The position numbers and the translations under genes were made by a program. A DNA stretch of 7,796 bases, taken from positions 1 to 7,796 of the forward strand of contig CAAFEV010000102.1 in NCBI GenBank assembly GCA_900762005.1, given 5' to 3'. Position 1 is the stretch's first letter. Every line of letters begins with the position of its first letter. Source of the stretch: an uncultured Oscillospiraceae bacterium. Lineage in GTDB: Bacteria; Bacillota; Clostridia; Oscillospirales; Oscillospiraceae. Positions 6,101 through 7,796 of the stretch are shown in pieces. Below the pieces are notes generated by a model. That model made no database searches. It saw only the letters and a program-made list of their open reading frames with translations, and was not told the origin of the DNA.

Positions 6101-7796
6101 CTTCTCCGGCACATGGGCAACGGGTCTGTGCAAGGATATTTCCGAGTACCAGAGCTTTAAGGTAACCGGCAATGTGCTCGGCACGGCGGCTGCCGCAGAT
6201 GTCAAGGGCGACCTTGTTGTGATTTCCGACGGTCTGAACGCGCTGCTCTCGGGCAAGGACGCGCAGAGCTTCCTCGCAGAGTACAAGACCTTTTTGACCG
6301 CCGTGAAGAACAACCAAAGCAGCGGCAGCGTGATTGTTGTCACAAGCCTGCCCTATCTCGCAGACGCGACGCTCGGCAGCGTGAGCCTTGCAACCTATGC
6401 GGGCTACAACGCCGGTATCCGCGCACTGGCAGAAGAATTCGGCTTCCTCTACGCGGACCTTTATACCGCAATGGGCGAACGCGCATGGACGCTCGGCGAG
6501 GACGGCAAGACCCTCTCGGCTACCGGGAAGGAAGTCGTCGCAGGCGAGGTGCTCGAGGAGCTGATGCGCAGCTGCACCTGCCTGGCGGTCAATTCGCTCA
6601 CACCAATCAAAACAACAACGGCGGCAGCTGTGGAAAAGACGCGGGCAGCACTCGATGCGTTCAAGAGCGCGGCAGATGCGAATGCCATGCGCACAGCGGT
6701 TGAGAACGGCGCACTCGGCCTGAATCTCGACCTGTATCACAGTCTCGGCAGCAGCGTACAAAACAGCGTGCTCACTGCATTGGTCGCAGCAGACCGCGGT
6801 GCCGTTGCGGACTTTGCCGCAGCCGACGCCCTCTTCCTTGCAAAGACCATGGAGGTCAGCCGCGCAAACCCGCGCACGGATTTCTCCGACAGGGAAATCG
6901 CCACCTATGTCTCAGTCGGTGACAGCATCACCGAGGGCGCGCAGGCGGTCAACGCCTCTACCGACGCCTACGCACCACGCTTTGCCGCGATGCTGAAGGC
7001 ACTCTCCTCCACGCCGATTACCTTCATCAACAAGGGTATTTCCGGCACGAGAATGTGCACCCCCAGCGACAACGGCATGTTCCCGCCGGCAAAGGACACG
7101 GTGGATGCGTACATCGTTGCCAATAACCCGGATTTGCTCACCGTCGCTTACGGTATCAACGACTTCCACGCGGGCACAAGCAAGACGGAGTTCCTCTCCA
7201 CCTACCGCGCCTATGTGCAGGAAATCAGGACCAAATGCCCGGATACGGTGATTATGCTTTTGAGCATCACCGCAAAAAGCAATGACGCCGACGGCGCGGC
7301 ACTGTGCGAATGGAACGCGGGCATCAAGGCAATCGCCGAGGAGCTCGGCTGCATCTATACCGATACCTACTATGATATGCGCGGCGTGGAATGGCTGCTC
7401 GACGACGGCTTGCATCCCAACAACGCGGGCTACCGCGTGATGGCAAACGCTTTGCTGCGTACCTTTAACGAATACATCGGGCTGGACGGCACGGTCATTG
7501 AGCCGCATACACCCGGTGACTTCGGCTGGGAGACTGACGAGGCCGGCGAGGTCAAGGACTTCTCCGGCTGGACGGCGACCGACGCGGCGAATATGCATGC
7601 GAATTATGACGAAACCGTCAACAACCACCGCATTTGGAAGGGCCTGCTTGCCAACCAAGACGAGTTCACCATCGACTTGGACTTGACGGGCAACGCGAAT
7701 ACCAGTGCGTATATCAAGGCACTCGGCGTTACGCTGGAGCTGGACGGCAGAGGCGGCGACGGCAATCAGATGTTCGTCAAGCTGAACAGCCAAAAC
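72..7796 (+). CDS. Giant secreted multidomain GH172 glycoside hydrolase / SGNH esterase (3' end outside window)
   Basis: The frame is open for 2,575 codons and has no stop before the window ends. The start at 72 is fixed by AGGAGG seven bases upstream and by an immediate signal peptide. Domain order: signal peptide 1-23, A1 38-212, A2 224-396, GH172/DUF2961 405-898, B1-B3 917-1359, helical H1 1371-1445, B4 1446-1588, helical H2 1593-1657, C1 1672-1831, C2 1835-1992, degenerate SGNH 2000-2167, helical H3 2177-2275, intact SGNH 2276-2467, C3 from 2482. The two catalytic domains are recognised from family motifs; the beta modules are recognised only as internal repeats. The predicted role is extracellular breakdown of an acylated, furanoside-containing glycan; the substrate is inferred only. 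Characterised GH172 enzymes are much shorter, roughly one domain. No anchor (LPXTG, SLH, dockerin) is visible, but one may lie downstream. No co-transcribed neighbour is visible. Confidence 0.95.
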   Translation, partial: MKRIISLLLTLAMLLSLLPSVLAAPAQKTENRKPEGATDITWNGDADWITASQRPDNTKSYELGYELHFPAIAACTTPDSWQDSTMLVIRNEASDDYIKFEIQAYCNGGGKYQIAAAAQVWDGANWSERDFKWSPESENVIDDVKMVISYDAATTSYSWVLTDKDTGTTLDTNTFAASRVTDELKGCTSCALTFYRSSTAFAPTDTYIKYAEAPVVPAIPEGATAIGFNGDSDWVMADTRLNNTKKYELGFDLNMPAIAACTTPDTWCDNAEFYIRNETDDHYFKMQLQTYCTGGGQYQIFQRFQMWTNSAAWTTFAESWSPNFDAAVSKLHVVLSYDGEKLDWTLTDADTKAAVGSGGTAGTALSAQLAGCNSCELKYYRNSNSITVSNAYILYQSVPGSYSYADIVERTYDMSYLATVPKSGEGGKQITSTDPSSQYNEATGKYENWGGNADNSGYVRYNSNGYRVLADLEGPGYINRIWMPTKWEGRLHIYIDGALVVDMSMLDFLWGSAFSDLGELSFQTNAQVSSQFADGYLGGIDLFVPITYNESCLIEIDCHENDTFYYIVGYYDLEDGANVESFQWPMSAENRAVLEAANTILADTSVPSGDKAYTGNVAAGETVTLLESATAGAISATTLKVAIPEEEFDDQLSLSQWILSMYWDGAADAAVSMSIADFYGTPYGRNAFDTAGYGVAADGTMYSTWYMPYNTAKITLTNCSDTARAVTASFATEALTDDNVNALTRFHANWQRVSARDDDRAPDAQMLYVQGAGRYVGTSLHVYQVVDGIWWGEGDAKFYIDGEKMPTWFDTGSEDYFCYAWCGSSLFNFPYCGQPTNEGTPSTGDRQVQGHGDKNNYRLHITDNICFSTSLDANIEKYFDNTAAKYAATTFFYLTKDSSTLHTAQAPTAAERRFNDDLLTGATLLYPGSYLSARKISSNTAVEPWLQGMASTDEGYEWYGGVNMLWPITAKGKTIEYLLEIPQGGNYTFTASMTTAPDYGIFDFYIDDVKVGTADTYGAVAIKLFTMDTVNLTAGAHVLRIESAGKNYGSGGNYMGLNFLELVAKDTPVVEHCFTNSDYLVNHCTGYSAGQPVLQGLEVFCNEHYSWYNKSHLAWNPGENGTADFELDISADGTYQMDVAHTNAADFGIFNISIDGVLVAQGIDGFQPGIVTGEVNKFYNIELTKGKHTLTVTGAGKNAASAGTLIGLDYIRLDTQTEVGAFYGGITNLLGSFTNGTQPTTQDMGWLQTYVWYHNGHMLFNNDPQNTEANFAIELPADASYDMTVDYTCNSDFGKFGIYIDGVLVSDIIDAYAALGIQSAVKNSIPLTKGAHTLTIKSEGKNDAAANYLIGISSISFKGAFSAGGKDTDGKTLTNAQKAAAEELRDYAQTAINACDALQTAGVKQAMAAGMKAIAAAKPEEVATALTQAKQAVDTAKNATYEETLEVDMAEDVFFEGGDMYQWVASKTSGDLVGQGLGEAWSRGNHLLWVSTQIGDTLEINLDVPYTSKYQIEYSYTRAQDFGCYDVYLDGEKIASVDGYNGGVSVARENCGEKELTAGQHVLKLIVTGKNDAAAGYYTGIDHLRLIGETGLPQYRKAACDYLDSYKKQSNFTEGQWKIVQQTINEQKELINACTTTDAVLAAWRAAKAALDAINSGMIDYSNIVFDATKTPADFGWHSDNENFVNWQVTEQGEPFYVSYTGENSKRIWKELIQDPDNFTVKMIVKVEDLRAEIEVMGIHIELNCEHGNGNQIFDRESWQWFHAENQICEVTVARAGGGDLTVKLLGKGNSTPLTFVKTPTNAADKNVYIGVIDNGGDAFYSGMVDLGIAGQSAGDFGWDTDEIDGTKDFSGWGSVDGMNITATYANTVGNHRIWRNLISDQSSFAVKTTVRSNNASSAYLKVLGQMVELDGRGGDGNQLGVKLNGSFVEWVPAENCIAEVYLIRKGGDIQVSVAGSDGVYTYSLTPTEESENVELGIYEGVVTFANLRVSAASDSLRQVPFGTAVFAGDFSGTWATGLCKDISEYQSFKVTGNVLGTAAAADVKGDLVVISDGLNALLSGKDAQSFLAEYKTFLTAVKNNQSSGSVIVVTSLPYLADATLGSVSLATYAGYNAGIRALAEEFGFLYADLYTAMGERAWTLGEDGKTLSATGKEVVAGEVLEELMRSCTCLAVNSLTPIKTTTAAAVEKTRAALDAFKSAADANAMRTAVENGALGLNLDLYHSLGSSVQNSVLTALVAADRGAVADFAAADALFLAKTMEVSRANPRTDFSDREIATYVSVGDSITEGAQAVNASTDAYAPRFAAMLKALSSTPITFINKGISGTRMCTPSDNGMFPPAKDTVDAYIVANNPDLLTVAYGINDFHAGTSKTEFLSTYRAYVQEIRTKCPDTVIMLLSITAKSNDADGAALCEWNAGIKAIAEELGCIYTDTYYDMRGVEWLLDDGLHPNNAGYRVMANALLRTFNEYIGLDGTVIEPHTPGDFGWETDEAGEVKDFSGWTATDAANMHANYDETVNNHRIWKGLLANQDEFTIDLDLTGNANTSAYIKALGVTLELDGRGGDGNQMFVKLNSQN
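183..707 (+). repeat. Module A1: N-terminal beta-rich repeat, copy 1
   Basis: Residues 38-212 are homologous to the next module (A2). Over the first 77 residues the two align without gaps at 45 identities by hand count. The shared core includes NTK-x-YELG and PAIAACTTPD-x-W, then a Gly-Gly-Gly-x-Tyr-Gln motif. Four cysteines (C75, C106, C187, C190) recur in A2; the last pair forms a G-C-x-S-C motif. The alternating hydrophobic pattern and frequent Trp/Tyr suggest a beta-sandwich, perhaps concanavalin-like and glycan-binding. No named family is recognised, so binding function is an inference. Confidence 0.75.
741..1259 (+). repeat. Module A2: N-terminal beta-rich repeat, copy 2
   Basis: Residues 224-396 are the second copy of the A module, offset by 186 residues from A1 and ending just before the GH172 domain. 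The equivalent cysteines are C261, C292, C372 and C375, with an additional C268 not found in A1. Both copies share the pattern L-S/I-S-Y-D followed by W-x-L-T-D, typical of paired beta strands. It probably positions or binds substrate for the adjoining hydrolase. It could instead be a purely structural domain; no family name is claimed. Confidence 0.75.
1284..2765 (+). other. GH172 (DUF2961) glycoside hydrolase domain
   Basis: Residues about 405-898 carry the family hallmarks in order. LADLEGPGYINRIWMP (469-484) matches the usual D-x-x-GPG-x-I-x-x-IW signature. A YWDG core (662-665) is followed by ADFYG (676-680). GAGRYVGT (771-778) is followed by WGEGD (791-795), DGE (801-803), TGSEDYF (811-817) and AW (820-821), and late by YRLHITD (857-863). 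E793 and E814 lie 21 residues apart, the same spacing as the catalytic pair E270/E291 reported for the Bifidobacterium dentium alpha-fructofuranosidase/difructose dianhydride I synthase, so the active site looks intact. Known family members cleave alpha-D-fructofuranosides or alpha-D-arabinofuranosides, including D-arabinan; which applies here is unknown. The family is a double jelly roll that assembles into trimers or hexamers, which raises a packing question for so large a polypeptide. Confidence 0.9.
2820..3263 (+). repeat. Module B1: carbohydrate-binding-like repeat, copy 1
   Basis: Residues 917-1064 directly follow GH172. The module shares the family pattern of all four B copies: a central D-Y/F-G-x-F/Y strand leading into a strand ending in Ile-Asp-x (998-1008), then L-T-A-G-A-H-x-L, then G-K-N and a small-residue loop, and a final M-G-L-N-F-x-E-L strand. 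This resembles CBM6/CBM35-type beta-sandwiches, in which an xHxL strand and a closing strand form the fold. B1 is the most divergent copy. Glycan binding is inferred. Confidence 0.65.
3300..3713 (+). repeat. Module B2: carbohydrate-binding-like repeat, copy 2
   Basis: Residues 1077-1214 contain ADFGIFNISIDGVLVAQ (1145-1161), LTKGKHTLTV (1183-1192), GKNAAS (1196-1201) and a closing IGLDYIRL (1206-1213). Aromatic residues cluster in the first half (W1107, Y1108, W1115), a plausible sugar-binding face. It is separated from B1 and B3 by only short linkers, giving a compact B1-B2-B3 array. No catalytic residues are suggested. Confidence 0.7.
3723..4148 (+). repeat. Module B3: carbohydrate-binding-like repeat, copy 3
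   Basis: Residues 1218-1359 contain SDFGKFGIYIDGVLVSD (1291-1307), LTKGAHTLTI (1327-1336), GKNDAA (1340-1345) and a closing IGISSISF (1350-1357). Its motifs are nearest to B2, pointing to a fairly recent tandem duplication. The aromatics W1246, W1252 and Y1253 occupy the position of the B2 aromatic cluster. It is followed by a short Gly-rich turn into helical bundle H1. Confidence 0.7.
4182..4406 (+). other. Helical bundle H1 (FIVAR-like spacer)
   Basis: Residues 1371-1445 are Ala-, Lys-, Glu- and Gln-rich with regular heptad-like hydrophobic spacing and no Pro except at a turn (P1419). They read as a two- or three-helix bundle ending in A-L-x-x-A-K-x-A-V-D-x-A. Such bundles (FIVAR and related) commonly separate modules in Gram-positive surface and carbohydrate-active proteins. 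It splits the B array, lying between B3 and B4. Exact family membership is not certain. Confidence 0.6.
4407..4835 (+). repeat. Module B4: carbohydrate-binding-like repeat, copy 4
   Basis: Residues 1446-1588 repeat the B pattern: QDFGCYDVYLDGEKIAS (1520-1536), LTAGQHVLKL (1556-1565), GKNDAAAG (1569-1576) and a closing TGIDHLRL (1579-1586). W1463, W1481 and W1489 in the first half correspond to the aromatic cluster of B2/B3. Unlike B1-B3 it is flanked on both sides by helical bundles (H1 and H2), so it sits apart on what looks like a stalk. Confidence 0.7.
4848..5042 (+). other. Helical bundle H2 (FIVAR-like spacer)
   Basis: Residues 1593-1657 form a predicted helical bundle: a Tyr/Lys-rich first helix, a second around Q1616-C1634 and a third ending in W-R-A-A-K-A-A-L-D-A-I-N. 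The ending is closely similar to that of H1 and to the A-A-L-D-A-F of H3. It marks the transition from the GH172/B half to the C/SGNH half of the protein. Confidence 0.6.
5085..5564 (+). repeat. Module C1: jelly-roll-like repeat, copy 1 (divergent)
   Basis: Residues 1672-1831 start with ADFGWHSD (1673-1680) and contain KRIWKELI (1706-1713), a strand pair around 1718-1744, then GNGNQIF (1748-1754), AENQI (1764-1768) and a final G-M-V-D-L-G-I strand. The landmarks match C2 and C3 (DFGW, RIW, G-N-G-N-Q / G-D-G-N-Q), but C1 is clearly more diverged and lacks the KDFSGW motif. It is predicted to be a beta-sandwich of LamG/concanavalin type with an accessory role. No family name can be assigned confidently. 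Confidence 0.65.
5574..6047 (+). repeat. Module C2: jelly-roll-like repeat, copy 2
   Basis: Residues 1835-1992 begin with GDFGWDTDE, then KDFSGW (1848-1853), NHRIW (1871-1875), ELDGRGGDGNQ (1909-1919) and a closing F-A-N-L-R-V-S strand. Its first 85 residues align without gaps to C3 with about 46 identities by hand count, and DNA stretches such as 5799-5828 and 7740-7769 differ at a single base. It abuts the degenerate SGNH domain with almost no linker. Predicted accessory beta-sandwich, possibly glycan-binding. Confidence 0.7.
6069..6572 (+). other. Degenerate (probably inactive) SGNH-hydrolase-like domain
   Basis: Residues about 2000-2167 follow the strand/helix order of the intact SGNH domain downstream. 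AVFAGDFSG (2005-2013) occupies the place of the GDS block, DLVVISDGLNAL (2047-2058) that of the Y-G-I-N-D block, SVIVVTSLPY (2086-2095) the next core strand, YNAGIRALAEEFGFLYADLY (2112-2131) the W-N-A-G-I-K-A-I-A-E-E-L helix, and DGKTLSATG (2144-2152) the DGLHPNNAG block. At the catalytic positions Ser is Phe (2011) and His is Thr (2147), while Asn (2056) and Asp (2144) remain. The block II G-x-S-G loop is not evident and the domain is shorter. It is most likely a pseudo-esterase with a binding or structural role. S2012, one position off, could only serve if the loop shifted. Confidence 0.75.
6600..6896 (+). other. Alanine-rich helical segment H3 between the two SGNH domains
   Basis: Residues 2177-2275 are Ala-rich and predicted helical, starting with V-E-K-T-R-A-A-L-D-A-F-K-S-A-A and continuing through a Leu/Asp-rich second half to the strand that opens the esterase. 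The first part resembles the ends of H1 and H2; the remainder (about 2213-2275) is not recognised. It acts as the spacer joining the inactive and active SGNH units. Confidence 0.5.
6897..7472 (+). other. Intact SGNH/GDSL-type esterase domain
   Basis: Residues 2276-2467 contain all four SGNH blocks: YVSVGDSITEG (2279-2289, nucleophile S2285), INKGISGTR (2319-2327, oxyanion Gly probably G2325), VAYGINDF (2358-2365, N2363) and DDGLHPNNAGY (2444-2454, D2445 and H2448). Length, about 190 residues, is normal for the family. It should hydrolyse an ester, most plausibly an acetyl or other acyl group on a glycan given the company it keeps. The acyl group and the sugar are not readable from the sequence. 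It is flanked by H3 and by module C3, with no stop or linker break between them. Confidence 0.93.
7515..7796 (+). repeat. Module C3: jelly-roll-like repeat, copy 3 (cut by window end)
   Basis: Residues 2482-2575 begin with GDFGWETDE and continue through KDFSGW (2495-2500), NHRIW (2518-2522) and ELDGRGGDGNQ (2556-2566), matching C2 position for position. Only about 94 residues are inside the window, against about 158 in C2, so the second half of the module lies downstream. Its presence shows that the protein continues substantially beyond the window. Confidence 0.75.

Noticed and set aside
4827..6761. A 644-codon minus-strand open frame
   Set aside because: It lies wholly antisense to recognised C and SGNH domains. 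Its translation is low-complexity Ala/Val/Cys/His-rich with no motif, which is the usual shadow of a GC-biased coding frame.
5799..7769. The near-identical DNA stretches in C2 and C3 as a possible mobile element or phase-variation repeat
   Set aside because: The similarity follows the protein module boundaries and codon frame, and fades outside conserved residues, so domain duplication explains it.
6912..7793. A 293-codon minus-strand open frame
   Set aside because: It is antisense to the intact SGNH domain and C3, whose motifs are unmistakable on the plus strand.

Overview
The window is essentially one gene: a single plus-strand reading frame that opens with ATG at 72 and stays open, without a stop or frameshift, to the last base (2,575 codons). 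It starts behind a strong AGGAGG ribosome binding site and encodes a giant exported multidomain carbohydrate-active protein whose C-terminus lies beyond the window. The Gram-positive-style signal peptide, the purine-rich ribosome binding site, the alanine-rich helical linkers and the modular CAZyme layout suggest a fibre- or glycan-degrading Firmicutes bacterium of the Clostridia (Oscillospiraceae/Ruminococcaceae-like), perhaps from a gut. That assignment is an inference, since no taxonomic marker is present.

Layout by residue: signal peptide (1-23); two tandem, clearly homologous beta-rich modules with four shared cysteines each (A1 38-212, A2 224-396); a complete GH172/DUF2961 glycoside hydrolase domain (about 405-898) with both expected catalytic glutamates (E793, E814); three carbohydrate-binding-like modules (B1-B3, 917-1359); helical bundle H1; a fourth B module (B4); helical bundle H2; two jelly-roll-like modules (C1, C2; 1672-1992); a degenerate SGNH-hydrolase-like domain that has lost its Ser and His (about 2000-2167); helical segment H3; an intact SGNH/GDSL esterase domain (2276-2467); and the beginning of a third C module cut by the window end.

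The likely job is extracellular: GH172 cleaves a furanoside-type linkage (known members act on alpha-D-fructofuranosides or D-arabinan), the SGNH domain removes acyl groups, and the repeated beta modules hold the enzyme on the glycan or position the catalytic units. The pairing of GH172 with an intact and a dead SGNH unit in one polypeptide is the most noteworthy content. The substrate and the way the protein is attached to the cell cannot be read from this window.

Nothing else convincing is present: no RNA gene, mobile element, CRISPR array or terminator. The 71 bases upstream of the gene hold only the ribosome binding site and a small inverted repeat. The long minus-strand open frames are shadows of the main gene.
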